Program-made: the position numbers and the translations under genes | Notes under the pieces: generated by a model | Told to the model about the DNA's origin: nothing | Databases searched by the model: none | The model's input: the letters and a program-made list of their open reading frames with translations, nothing else | Assembly: GCF_905115235.1 (NCBI RefSeq) | Contig: NC_051851.1 | Span: forward strand, 129,654,725-129,718,724 | DNA length: 64,000 nt | Direction: 5' to 3' | Source: Hermetia illucens | Taxonomy: Eukaryota > Arthropoda > Insecta > Diptera > Stratiomyidae | In this document: in pieces, positions 1-10,339 of the stretch | Layout: each line of letters starts with the position of its first letter | How positions within the stretch are numbered: the first letter of the stretch is position 1

Positions 1-131
1 GTCGTTTTGCGGTTACGACTGGACTGGAGCAATAGAATCACTTTCTATTGCTATATGAGTTTCCCAAAGTAATGCTGTCGAGTTTTTCTTTTTGTAATGA
101 ATGATAAAATTAAAAAATAACAACAAAGTTA

Positions 132-877
132 AACAAGTCCGGAAACCGGAAGCTGGATGATTCAGATATGAAAGGATTCGTGTATTTCTTAGTACGTAGC
201 ACGTAATATATGCATATATTATGTGAGAGTATCCACTTTTGGGTGATATTGACATTCATAGTCTTAAATTTGCAAAGAAGCACCAACTTTGACGTATTAT
301 AACTTTGTTAGTAATAGTGCGATTTCCACTAAACTTGGTAAGATCATACTCTATATTATAGTCCACATTATTGCAAAATTCGTGGTGCTAGGATGAACTT
401 AGGGGGATTTTGCAGTTAATTACTAAAAATTACAGTAATATACTATTATTATTAGGTATTTCGGAGCCCAGGCACCATATAGTGGCAGCCTTCTGATTTT
501 TTTCAGATTTGTCGGTTGGGTAATTTCTGAGGATGGCCCCCTTAAAGGAATGATAATTTTCAACCCCCCGCACTCCCCAGCTTCCCAACAAATGTCAGAA
601 CTAAGACCAACATCGAAAAGTACTAACCGATACCTTCAATTTGATACCCCACATGACTATATTTGATGAAAAAAAAATGTACACCCTCCTTTTGCATGTA
701 TGGGGACCCCGCCTCCTTTAAATTCGACGTAAAAGGATGTAACTCACTGTATGCGTGAACGTTCACAGTTCCCACCTTTCCACCAAATTTCGTGTCGATC
801 GCTGTTACAGTCTCCGAGACGGACAGACAGAGAGACAGTAAACCGATTTTAATATGTAAACATAAAACCTTAAAAAG
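132..877 (+). mobile_element. Helentron/DINE-1-like non-autonomous element, copy A
   Basis: The copy starts with AACAAGTCCGGAAACCGG and ends near ATAAAACCTTAAAAAG. It matches the copy at 6402-7247 along its whole length. Features seen are a 5' box resembling AAAGGTTTTGTGT, a late block reading ACCAAATTTCGTGTCGATCG, a short GACA-type run, and an ACAAAACCTT-type end. A conserved ACCAAATTT block next to a GACR microsatellite, with subterminal inverted repeats, is what is known of DINE-1/mini-me Helentrons in flies. No coding capacity is seen. The family call is inferred from structure. Confidence 0.62.
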
Positions 878-1039
878 ATTCTATAGTGTTACCTCGTGAA
901 TTATATAGGGAAGGTGTATACCAAATTTTAAAAAGATCGGTGCAATAGATTATAAACTACAGTCGTCATCGACTTTGGAAACGTGAAGTGTGAACCAAAT
1001 TGATTTTATCTGTATCAATCATAGATACATATACATAGA

Positions 1040-1335
1040 GACATGCACTGATCCTGTAATGAAGGCAAGGAAATTGATCAAACATTTGTTGAAGAAATAC
1101 CAATACCAAGTCTTCTTGCATTAATTCTATCTCAAATGGATGTAGTTTAAAATTCTGATTATGTCTGGACCTGATAGTTTTTGGGTGTAGACATTTGTAG
1201 ATTTGTTCGCACTGAAAGTTTATTCTCTCAACATTAAATTTAGTCCTGATTTTAACAGATGCGGCATCACGACGCGGTTTGAATATTGAACCTGTTTCTT
1301 TGAAACGTTTAGTCCAGATTTCAATCACATTTGTA
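1040..1335 (-). pseudogene. Mariner-like transposase, N-terminal relic
   Basis: Read on the minus strand, the frame gives IWTKRFKETGSIFKPRRDAA and later FKLHPFEIELMQED. This follows the order of the helix-turn-helix region of insect mariner-type transposases, which have a W.(K/E)RF.ETG segment and then L.LHPYKI. No catalytic domain follows. A second relic of related type lies at 28230-29075. It is an ordinary broken DNA transposon fragment. Confidence 0.6.
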
Positions 1336-1496
1336 CTCCTGAATTTGTCTTAATAGGCAAAAAATCGCACAATTTTAATGTAGGAAGATTCCTTTCATGA
1401 AAAGTATGGAAGCAAAAGCATATCACATCCCCTCTCTTTCCGCGCGGAGGGCACCGCGTAAAAAAAGATGGTATACTAAGTGCGTACCTATAAGGC

Positions 1497-1745
1497 AAAA
1501 CAAAAACAAGACCGAAACAGGAAGCTCGGCATTTTAGGTATTAAAAGGTTAGTGGACTTTTTTGTAAACATATTTCGGTGCACAATGGCTCTATTTGTAC
1601 ATAGCTCGTAGCTTGTCCGATTCACTGCATGTTTCACAGTTCCAGCCTTTTTACTAAATTTCGTGTTAGTTTGCTTTCAAACCCTTAAAAAGTGGATTTG
1701 TTGACCGTCAAAACGGTTACACTTCCCTTAAGTCAACGTTTGAAT
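1497..1745 (+). mobile_element. Helentron/DINE-like fragment
   Basis: A diverged version of the 5' head (AGACCGAAACAGGAAGCTCGG, then a TTTTAGGTATTAAAAGG stretch) is followed by a piece of the late body (CACAGTTCCAGCC, then ACTAAATTTCGTG). The central body is missing. Confidence 0.5.
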
Positions 1746-1917
1746 GGTTGTTTCGGGAGACAGAATAATGGCCTTAATGGGAGAGACTTGGGTGTTTGGA
1801 ATTGTGGCTCTCCCAATTTCACCATCTAATCTAAGTTGCATAACATATCGCCGATGAGGGCTTGGAGTTTTCGAATAAAGGAGCGTGCCCACTGGGACCG
1901 ACACTAAACGACACTAG

Positions 1918-2183
1918 TTTCAGACAAAATCTTTTTCTGCAGCATAAACATGGCTGCGTCTGTTTTACACGTCAAACAGATATTTGTCAGACAAATGTCT
2001 GAGCCTGCGTCAGACATCAGACAGACGAATGTCTGTTTCAGACAAAATTCTTTTCTACAGCAGACAAATGTCTTGTGTCTGTCTCACACATCAAAGAGAC
2101 ATCAGTCAGACAATTGTCTGAGTGTGGCTCTGACATCAGACAGGCAAATTTCTGTGTCTGTGTCAGACAAATATCTTTTCCAA
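1918..2183. repeat. 118-bp tandem repeat rich in CAGAC/GTCTG words
   Basis: Two consecutive units begin at 1918 and 2036, each with TTTCAGACAAAAT, and a partial third begins near 2155. Each unit contains a 14-bp near-palindrome (CAGACAAATGTCTG at 1988-2001, CAGACAATTGTCTG at 2107-2120) and many other CAGAC or GTCTG words. An open frame of about 120 codons crosses it, but its composition simply reflects the repeat, so it is not called a gene. Confidence 0.75.
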
Positions 2184-2254
2184 CCAAAGGCTGCTGCAGG
2201 CTGTTTGTTTATGCTATTCTACATATGTACATGCAATGGCTTAGGGTGGTGGAT

Positions 2255-2365
2255 GATAGAATATGGGTGTCGGCCTTTTATAGGTTGGTACAGATCCCGA
2301 CGAACAAAGTGATAATACTTCATACCTGAAGCGTTTGGTTTCCGGTTTCCCGACTTGTTTGTTCA
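2255..2365 (-). mobile_element. Helentron/DINE-like 5' end fragment, inverted
   Basis: On the minus strand AACAAGTCGGGAAACCGG is followed by CGCTTCAGGTATGAAG, which is the 5' head of the repeat family in the opposite orientation to its neighbours. Nothing beyond about 100 bp can be matched. Confidence 0.5.
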
Positions 2366-2929
2366 TTAATATCTCTATTTCAGGGCGATAATCACCTTCC
2401 CTTCCCTCGTTAGACTTCATTATAAGTTACATGTTGTCTTTCAGACATTTCTTTTCTTTTTAGTAAAACTTAAAAACTTCCGTCCGGTAATAGGAAGTCA
2501 ATAGAGCCACCTTTTGATGGTTCGTTGTTTTTCGGTTACATATTGTCAATATGAGTGTCCTGTATTTGGATTTTTTTATCGTTTTGTCCAAGTTATCTTG
2601 AAAAAGTGCATTTTTAGAGCATCTATTTCTAGGAATTCATTAACAGCTATTGCTAGTGAGCGACTGCAATATGTGAAGTCACTACTATATTACTACACCC
2701 ACCATATGGGGCTTTACTGCGTAGTAGCTATGGCAAAATAGTCCAATTTGGCCAGAATCCTTAAATTGAGAAAGCATCTCACTTTTAGGATTTGAGTTGA
2801 TGCTAGATCATTATCAGACGACTCAGCAGTGAATCAATACCTGAGCTAAATTTGGTTAATAACCTCGGTCGAGCGCAATTCTAATTACATTTCCGCCAAG
2901 TCTACTATACTAGTCTAGAGACACATTTC
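2366..2929. other. No gene recognised
   Basis: AT-rich sequence with only short open frames. I see no element or gene. Confidence 0.5.
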
Positions 2930-3105
2930 AAGCCCTTGGTGGAAAATAGCGGTGGGTTATACACACAGCAAATTTATGCTGAAAGATGGACAGCAAAACA
3001 AAACTGCCAACATGTAGACTTTGCAATGAGGAAGACGAGACGCGTTCTTACATTATACTGGACTGCCTCACATTTGCGTAGTAGGAGAAAATTACTAGGG
3101 CATAA
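2930..3105 (+). mobile_element. LINE 3' zinc-finger tail fragment
   Basis: A plus-strand frame reads TCRLCNEEDETRSYIILDCL near 3011-3075. This is the CxxC...H...C knuckle typical of the C-terminus of RNase H-bearing or R1-like LINE polyproteins. A related piece lies on the minus strand at 37000-37090. Everything upstream is lost, and the fragment abuts a Helentron head at 3106. Confidence 0.6.
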
Positions 3106-3370
3106 CAAATCGGGAACCAGAAGCTCGATGCTTCAGGTATGATGCAGTTTGTGGTCCATTCGTACGCAACATATCCATATGAATCTTTCAGACTATTCAC
3201 TTCCACGTAATATTGTCATTCTATGATGTCCTAAGGTACAGTAAATTCACCCGGAAATGAAAATTTTGACCTCCTATAGCTTTGTTAATAATAGTAGTAA
3301 CTTCTTCAAAGTTTCCAAAATCAAGCTTCATATTATATATTATATTTCTCCAATTTTGTAATCCTAGGCT
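3106..3370 (+). mobile_element. Helentron/DINE-like fragment, 5' half
   Basis: It begins AACAAATCGGGAACCAGAAG, then GCTTCAGGTATGATG, and continues into the family body (TATAGCTTTGTTAATAATAG and the TCATATTATATATTATA segment). The 3' half is absent. Confidence 0.55.
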
Positions 3371-4501
3371 GTAGTGTGGGGTCGAAAGAACTGATTCTTT
3401 ACGAGTTACCTATCCAGTCACGACAGTGGGATCGAAAGTCCAAAGTCATTTTAGTAAAAAAGAACAGATAATGTCTGCCAATATAATGGAAATTAGTCAA
3501 TTAATTCATATGTATATGGACATAAACATGTCTTTATGTCTACAATCTTTAAATATCTAAATACTTTGCGCGTTTCGCTTTCTGCAAACAAGATGCTGCA
3601 AATTGAGGACTAAATGGTCCATAACAAACGAAATCTTTGATAAGAGAAATGACGAAGACTTGATAAATGTTGGAGGCAATAAGTGACCCTAGCCTGGTAA
3701 TTCATTTTTGAAGATTGATAAGTATCTTTATCAACCGGATAGATTCTTGCCTACTTGTATTAGAGACAAGCAATTATGCTGAAAATTAAACACATGATAA
3801 TTTAATGATAACAGGAAACTGAATGAAGTCTAACGATTTGAGGGTATAGTCCGAGAAAATTATTTGAGATGGGGTTATTATCACTAATCGTCATCAGCAC
3901 ACTCTTTATAAGACATAGCAAACGACAAGAAATTGAACCACTATTTACTTGTTAGGCCAAGTGGCACTGAAATGAATATGAAGGTTATATTGGCGATAAT
4001 AGCTAAATCTATTTACGCGATTGTTTCATTATTAATTAATTAATGATTAATGTTTTTAAGGTTCCATTCTTGGAGCAATTCCCCCTTGCCCAGAATGTTA
4101 CAGGATTATAACTGTTGGCGGCTAAGTTCTCTGGCTTCATACCTAGCCACTCACATAAATTGAGTTATCGACTTTTTGTAATTTTGTTTCTTTCTGTTTT
4201 GTACATATATGTACTTATATGCAATAAGTAATTGGAGTAGATTCTGTTATCGTTAATCATATTTTTTCTTCGATATTGCCCAAAGTTTGATAAGCTGTGA
4301 TATCAGGGTATGTTACTGAAACGCGGAAGAATTTCTCGAGGTTCTTATATCCTATGTATCTAAGTGGTGTACCCCACGGCATTTGTTTGGTTTTTGTTCT
4401 GTTTCTTCAGTGTGGTAATGGCATTCCTTTTAGTGATAGTCTAGTTGACATTGCTATCTTTACTGCGGGAAGTGATTCTCAGGAAACTACAATGAAATTA
4501 T
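3371..4501. other. No gene recognised
   Basis: AT-rich DNA, including a TTAATTAATTAATGATTAATG stretch near 4033. I found no coding frame or element I can support. Confidence 0.5.
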
Positions 4502-4574
4502 AACAAGTCGGGAAACCGGAAGCTTGACGCTTCAGGTATAAAAGGTTTTGTGTTTCCCTATGTGAGGAGCATAA

Positions 4575-4747
4575 CGTAGTTCTCCATTGGCTGATAGTAT
4601 TGACCCCAGATGACCCCAGTCCTGGGCAGATTACTGCCATTGCCAGAACTGAGTGATTTAAATATCTCGAGGGGCAGGTTACTGCCATTGCCAGAACTCC
4701 GTGATTTAAATATCTCGAATCAATGCCATCAGCCAATGGAGAACTGC
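4575..4747. repeat. Foldback palindrome, copy 1
   Basis: The arm at 4575-4604 (CGTAGTTCTCCATTGGCTGA...) is the near reverse complement of 4719-4747. Between the arms are two direct repeats of about 48 bp, each containing TTACTGCCATTGCCAGAACT and GATTTAAATATCTCGA. The whole could be a small MITE-like or foldback insert. An equivalent is at 5483-5657. Confidence 0.7.
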
Positions 4748-4859
4748 GTAATGAAATTGCTTCACGCATTAACACAACTTGGAGAGGTGGCATTTCACAA
4801 CTGGTGTTCTTTGTGTATCAGCGCACGTCCCAAATCTAAAATTTACTGCAATGTCGTGA

Positions 4860-5170
4860 AATGAGAATATCCGCGTGGCGTGACACGTTTTGATCACGTC
4901 TGAAATGAGAATATCCACGATCGATATGGGTTTGATCCGATCGTGGAAAACTGCGAGAGAGGCGTTTTCCATGGTGTGGTCACGTAATTCATGCTTAAGA
5001 GAATTCACTTACCAATATTGGTCTGAACATCGAAGTGAATGGTAAGCAACCAAAAAGCCGGTCGAAACAACGGTGGCTTGATACGATGGATGGGGATTTA
5101 AAGGCCTCGCCATTACATCCTGATCAGGCATTTGATAAAATAAAATTACGAAACTGACCACGACGAGCCG
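4860..5170 (+). pseudogene. RTE-type LINE reverse transcriptase C-terminal fragment (unit 1)
   Basis: Fragments of the reading can be followed: NENIHDRYG-like, FRWCGHV-like, and KQPKSRSKQRWLDT-like. They match the C-terminal region of RTE-group polyproteins, where an RWYGHV segment precedes (K/R)GRPK.RWLDT. The frame is interrupted, and this copy lacks about 90 bp that copy 2 has. It lies inside a Helentron-like unit, which suggests capture. Confidence 0.6.
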
Positions 5171-5482
5171 ACCCCGCTTGTGAACGATTCAAATGCTGAC
5201 GAAAAAGAAAAATATATGAAGAAGGACGAGTGCACGACAGCTCCGTACCACATAGCTAAAAACTCTTTTGCCCTCTATTTTTTAGAAAACGTTTTAAATA
5301 AATCATTTGATGGAAACCCCTGTATTGATAATAGTAAATCTCATACATTTCACACTTTGAGTTTAATATTATTAGCAAATGCCAAGAATGTAACCTATAT
5401 CAAATATAAAACAAGTCGGGAAACCGGAAGCTGGACGCTTCAGGTATAAAAGGTTTTGTGTTTCCCTATGTGAGGAGCATAA

Positions 5483-5657
5483 CGTAGTTCTCCATTGGCT
5501 TACGGCCCGAGATATTAAAATCGCTCAGTTCTGGGCAGGTTACTGCCATTGCCAGAACTGGGCGATTTAAATATCTCGAAGGGCAAGTTACTGCCATTGC
5601 CAGATTTCAGCGATTTAAATATCTCGAGTCAATGCTATCAGCCAATGGAGAACTGCG
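5483..5657. repeat. Foldback palindrome, copy 2
   Basis: The outer arms are CGTAGTTCTCCATTGGCT and its complement AGCCAATGGAGAACTGCG. Inside, CGAGATATTAAAATCGCTCAG faces CCAGAACTGGGCGATTTAAA, giving a second nested inverted repeat that is clearer here than in copy 1. Confidence 0.7.
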
Positions 5658-5759
5658 TAATGAAATTGTTTCACGCATTAATGCAACCTGGATGAAGTAG
5701 CATTCCCCAACTGGTGTTTTTTGTAATCGACGTATCAGCGCACACCCCAAATCTAAAAT

Positions 5760-6200
5760 TTAGTGCAATGTCGTCCGTCTGCCGTTCTCTATAGTTCTGA
5801 GTGTTGGCCGACTATAAAGGACAATGAACGGCGTCTTGCGGTAATGGGGACGAAGATGTTGCATTGCACTGGTGGCATGACACGTTTTGATTTCGTCTGA
5901 AATGAGAATATCCGCGATCGATATGGGTTTGCATCGATCGTGGAATAACTGCAAGAGAGGCGTTTTCGATGGTGTGGTCACGTAATTCACGCGAACGAGA
6001 ATTCAACAACCAGTATTGATCAGAACATCGAAAGCAATGGTAAGCAACCAAAAAGCCGGCCAAAACAATGGTGGCTTGATACGATGGATGGGGATTTAAA
6101 GGTCTCGCGATTACATCCTGATGAGGCATTTGATAAAATAAAATGACGAAACCGATCATCACGACCCGACCCCGCTTGTGTACTGAAGGCTGAAGAAAAA
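5760..6200 (+). pseudogene. RTE-type LINE reverse transcriptase C-terminal fragment (unit 2)
   Basis: This is the better preserved of the two captured copies. It reads SSVCRSL.SECWPTIKDNER, then RDRYGFASIVE, FRWCGHVIHANENS and KQPKSRPKQWWLDTMDGDLK. That is the 'SECWP...RWTGG...GHV...RWLDT' order of RTE-group polyproteins. At least one stop and one frame change break it. A related, more diverged piece is at 29560-30115. Confidence 0.75.
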
Positions 6201-6401
6201 GAAAAAGATGTGAGGAGCGACGAGTGCACGACAGCTCCGTGTAATATAGCTAAAAATTCCATTGCGCTCTATTTTCTAGAAAGCGATTTAAATAAATCAT
6301 TTGATGGAAAGCCCTGTGTTGATAATGGTCAACCTTACACGCTTCACGCTTTCAGTCTAATATTATTAGCGAATGAAAGCAATTGGTTAACATTAAATAT
6401 A

Positions 6402-7247
6402 AACAAGTCGGGAAACCGGAAGCTGGACGCTTCAGGTACGAAAGGTTTTGTGTATTTCTTAGTACGTAGCACGTAATATATCCATATATTATGTAAGAGT
6501 ATCCACTTTCGGGTGATATTGACATTCATAGTCTTCAATTTTCAAATAGGCAACAAATTTGAGGTATTATAACTTTGTTAGTAATAGTGCGATTTCCACC
6601 AAACTTGGTAAGATCATGCTCTATATTATAGCCTATATCACTGCAAAATTTCATGGTACTAGGATGAACTTAAGGGGGGTTTCTAACCAATTACAAAAAA
6701 TTGTAGTAATATACTATTATTAACTTTATTTGAATAGATATCGGCATGGAAGGTATTTCGGAGCCCAGGAACCATATAGTGGCAGCCTCCTGATTTTTTT
6801 CAGATTTTTCCGTTTGGTAGTTTCTGAGAATGGCCCCCTTAAAAAATGATCACTTTCAACCCCCCGCGCTCCCCACCCTTCCAACGAATGTCAAAACTAA
6901 GATCGGCTTTGAAAAGTACTAATCGAGACCTTTAATTTGATACCCCACATGACTATATTTGATGAAAAAAAATGTTACACCCCCCTTTTGCTTGTATGGG
7001 GACCCCCCCTTAAATTCGACGTAAAAGGATGTAATTCATGGTATGCGTGAGCGTTCACAGTTCCCATCTTTCTACCAAATTTGGTGTCAATCGCTATAAC
7101 CGTCTCCGAGAAAAATGCGTGTGACGGACAGACAGACAGATAGACAGACAGACAAACAAACAGACAGACGAAGAGACAGACAGACAGACAGACAGACAGT
7201 AAACCGATTTTAATAAGGTTTTGTGTTTACACAAAACCTTAAAAAGG
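6402..7247 (+). mobile_element. Helentron/DINE-1-like element, best complete copy
   Basis: It begins AACAAGTCGGGAAACCGG. A 5' AAAGGTTTTGTG box near 6442 is the inverse of the 3' end, which forms a hairpin (AAGGTTTTGTGT, short loop, ACACAAAACCTT at about 7217-7240) before AAAAAGG. A CTACCAAATTTGGTGTCAA core and a GACA microsatellite lie just before the hairpin. This head, core, microsatellite and hairpin order is the known DINE-1/Helentron layout. There is no open frame for RepHel, so it would depend on an autonomous partner. Confidence 0.7.
7120..7200. repeat. (GACA)n/(CAGA)n microsatellite
   Basis: About 80 bp of imperfect GACA units inside the Helentron copy at 6402-7247. Equivalent short runs occur at 823-840, 8297-8320 and 40134-40142. 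Confidence 0.9.
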
Positions 7248-7610
7248 GCTAGGGAGAATTAGATTCTTCTTGAATGGAATTTTAATATTTCACTCGAATT
7301 TCAATTATTCTCATTAATTACGTCAGCATCTTATTTGTATTGCTTAGGATGCTGTTAATTAGCACGAAATTGATAAGTTTGAACTGCTATAACTTTCCCA
7401 ATAATAGTTGGATTTTCATGAAACTTGGCATGTGTATGCACGAGGCTGTCCTCTGTGTCGGTACACTTAGGAGTAACTTAAGGGGAGTTTTATAGTCAAT
7501 TTCTAAAAGTTAATAATATACTATTAGTAAATTTTTTGAGCAGATACCGGAATAGGACATCTCTCGAAGATTAGATTTCACATAAGTGTTTTACACAAAA
7601 TCTTAAAAAG
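7248..7610 (+). mobile_element. Diverged Helentron/DINE-like copy (partial)
   Basis: The body motifs CTGCTATAACTTTCCC and AGTTTTATAGTCAATTTCTAA are present, and the copy ends ACACAAAATCTTAAAAAG at 7610. The head is missing. It directly follows the 3' end of the previous copy. Confidence 0.55.
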
Positions 7611-8366
7611 TCCTGCAGATAAGTAGATTCTTCGTAAATGCGACTTTAATATTCCACGCGAATGTCAATTATTCCGGGTAATTATAACGTCAGCATCTGA
7701 TTTGCATGGCTTTGGAAGTGGTAAATTCGCGCGAAATTGCTAAGTTTGAACTGCTATAACTTTGGCGTTAATTGCCAGATTTCTACGAAATTTTGCATGT
7801 ATATACGAAATATTATCCTCTATGCTCCTAGGATGAATCTAAGGGGGGCTTTTTAGTAAATTTCTAAAAAGTAGTAATGTACTATTAGTAGGTTTATTTG
7901 AGCAGATATCGGAATGGGACATATTTTGAGGCCTAGATTTCATCTAGGCGCACCACTCCGATTTTTCCCGGATTTTTAGGTTGGGTAGTTTCCGAAAATG
8001 AGTCCTGTCTCACTTCAAGTGCGTACATTTTGACTCCTTACTCACGCACTTTGCAATTTATGCTAAAACTAATGTCAGTTTCGGAAAGTACAAATCGGGA
8101 CCTTTCATTTGATACCCTACGTAACTATCATATATCCGGTGAAGAAAATTGTTGAATCCCCCCTTTGCATGTATGGGGAGCCCCCCTTTAAACTCCACCT
8201 AAATTTATGCCACTCGCTGTATGCGTGAGATTTCATTGCTCCCATCTGTCCACCAAATTTCATTTGATCGGTTTAGCCGTTTTGGAGAAAAGTACGTGTG
8301 ACAGACAGACAGATAGACATTGAATCGATTTTAATAAGGTTTTGTTTTACACAAAACCTTAAAAAG
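7611..8366 (+). mobile_element. Diverged Helentron/DINE-like copy
   Basis: The body is similar to 6402-7247 but older looking. It includes CCACCAAATTTCATTTGATC, a short GACA run, and a 3' hairpin AAGGTTTTG/ACAAAACCTT ending at 8366. Together with 4502-7610 it makes a 3.9-kb run of same-orientation family members. Confidence 0.6.
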
Positions 8367-8739
8367 CTGTTGATTACATAATCAAATGTAAAAAAGGCAT
8401 GGAAAGACAAATTAAATCAATCTAAATTTATTTACCTTAACTTCACTAACAAAAAAGTGAATCTAAACTGACGGAAAGGACGTATTTTGAAAGAGTTGAG
8501 AGGGTTAATACAAGATACAGACAGATTTACTGGTTGTTTTGAAGAAATTCTTAGCTCACCATTGACAGCAAATTACTAAATATGAACATTGTTTTTAGTC
8601 CGTATGTACGTACTATAGATATTTCGAAGTTGTGCTAAAAATCATATTAAAAATCTCACAAAACTTTCCGAAATAAAGTATTAGGAAGAATACTAGATGT
8701 CCCCAGGCACATTTAATAGCAGGTCTGTGAACTCGAAAA
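8367..8739. other. No gene recognised
   Basis: AT-rich DNA between the Helentron field and a LINE. Nothing recognisable. Confidence 0.5.
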
Positions 8740-10335
8740 ATACAGGGTGGAACCGCACCAGGCGAGGAAGTTTTACCAACAATTCAGTAGGGTGAAGCCT
8801 TATACATCTCGATGCTCATCCTGTCGAGATAAAGAGGGAAATTTGATTCCCTACCGTATGGGCATATTAGAGCGATGTGTATTTTGATGAGCTCTTCAAC
8901 AACCAAAATATTGGTTAGTTGGAAATCACATCAACTGGAAACGACAGAGACCATCAACCATGGAAGAAGCAGTCTGCTCAATTAATCGGCTTAAGAATCA
9001 TATGGTAAATCGCAAAGAACCGATGGAATTTCAGCCGAACTGGTTAATATGGAGGCGGTCAATTACACCAAAGGACTGGCAACGAGGCATTATCTGTTCC
9101 ATACATAAATAGGGGTTTATCATGCAGTACAGCAATTATAGAGGTATGTTGCCGAGTACCATCTATAAGATATTCTAAGCTATCTTGCTAGGACGGATAA
9201 TCACATACGCCTAAAACATCATCAGTTCATACCATAGAGGCTTCTCTCCAGGCATCAGCATCAGATCAGATTTTTTCTCTGTGGTAAGCGGTAGAAAAAT
9301 TGTTGCAATATGGCTAACACTTGTACCATCTTTTCATCGACTGGCAGGGTAAAACTTTACACGGCTATGAGAGAATTCAGGATTCAAACCAAATTGATAA
9401 GACTGACTAATCCGACCCTGACCAATGTGGGAGACCAGAAAAAGAGCAGCAGGATCACTCTAGAGACCATTTGATATCAACAACGGTCTAAGAAAAGGAG
9501 ATGTCCTATCATCCATCCTTTTTAACCTGGCCTGGAAAACAGTGATCCACTTAACTTATGCTCACGATATCGACATTATGGGAAGAGCAACCAAACAAAC
9601 TGTACAAACTGCCTCCAGATCGAGCGGGCGGCAGGAGATCTTGGGCTGCACATTAATGAAAGCAAGACGAAGTACATGGTGGTAACGCCAACACCAGAAA
9701 AAAAAAACAAAGAAGCAACAACATCAAATCGCACTGGTCAAGTGACAACAATAAAAATAGGAGACTACAACTTTGAGGCCGTTAATAATTTCTCCTATCT
9801 AGGAACGAAAATTACAACCGACAACAGCTACGAATCCGTGTATGGTTGTTGGTGCGCAAAAGGGCCTATTTCAGCTTACAAAAACTGTTTCGCTCGAAAC
9901 GTCTCACCATAGCGTTAAAGCTCTTACTGTAGAAAACAATGATCTTGCCAGTCCTCATGTATTTTTCGGAGACTTGGGTTTTTAGCAAGGAAAATTGCGA
10001 ACTTTTAGCTTCATTGGAGAGAAGAATCCTTCGAAAAATTGTTAACTCTGTACAAGATCGACGAGTCTGTAGCTTATATAACGACGAAATCTATGAGCGA
10101 TACCACGTCCGTCTGGTTGTGGATAAAATCCAGCTCTAAAGGTTGCGGTGAGCGGGTCTCTTAATCCGTATGGGTGAGGATGCGTAATAAGAAAATGGGA
10201 TGAGATTGGCCAGACGACCATCTGGAGTGGTCAGAGATCCAAGTGAGGAGAGCCCCATCGAAGTATTCCGTCGTCAGCTTCTTATTAAGACAGGCCTAAA
10301 CCGGATACCGGTTACTGCGCCGTTGACGATAATAA
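8740..10335 (+). mobile_element. LINE family A, copy 1 (reverse transcriptase region)
   Basis: A broken plus-strand reading begins with a linker (RDKEGNLIPYRMGILERC), then SYHRGFSPG-like RT motifs, LTYAHDIDIMGRAT (the YADD box with Y-A-H-D here), KIGDYNFEAVNNFSYLGTKI and LMYFSETWVFSKENCELLAS, and ends near GCGCCGTTGACGATAATAA. Copies at 43767-44775 (+) and 52125-53560 (-) share this order and a GATGAT-type 3' tail. Short 3' repeats of this type are known for RTE-like LINEs, but I do not assign a clade firmly. Several stops and frame changes are present. Confidence 0.75.
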
Positions 10336-10339
10336 TTTA

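Larger units (their letters stand above)
4502..5409 (+). mobile_element. Helentron-like tandem, unit 1 (908 bp)
   Basis: It begins AACAAGTCGGGAAACCGG and carries the GGTATAAAAGGTTTTGTG box. The interior differs from the simple copies. It holds a foldback palindrome (4575-4747), then the C-terminal part of an RTE-type reverse transcriptase (about 4860-5170), then about 230 bp that unit 2 also has. Unit 2 starts directly at 5410 with the same head, so the units are head to tail. No 3' hairpin end is seen in this unit. Confidence 0.6.
5410..6401 (+). mobile_element. Helentron-like tandem, unit 2 (992 bp)
   Basis: It has the same head (AACAAGTCGGGAAACCGG) and the same order as unit 1: palindrome, RTE fragment, shared tail. 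The shared tail carries a short open stretch (DECTTAP..IAKNS.ALYFLE) that is similar in both units. That similarity comes from duplication and does not by itself show a captured host exon. Confidence 0.6.

Noticed and set aside
1950-2329. Two overlapping plus-strand open frames
   Set aside because: They follow the 118-bp tandem repeat; their repeated residues come from the repeat unit.
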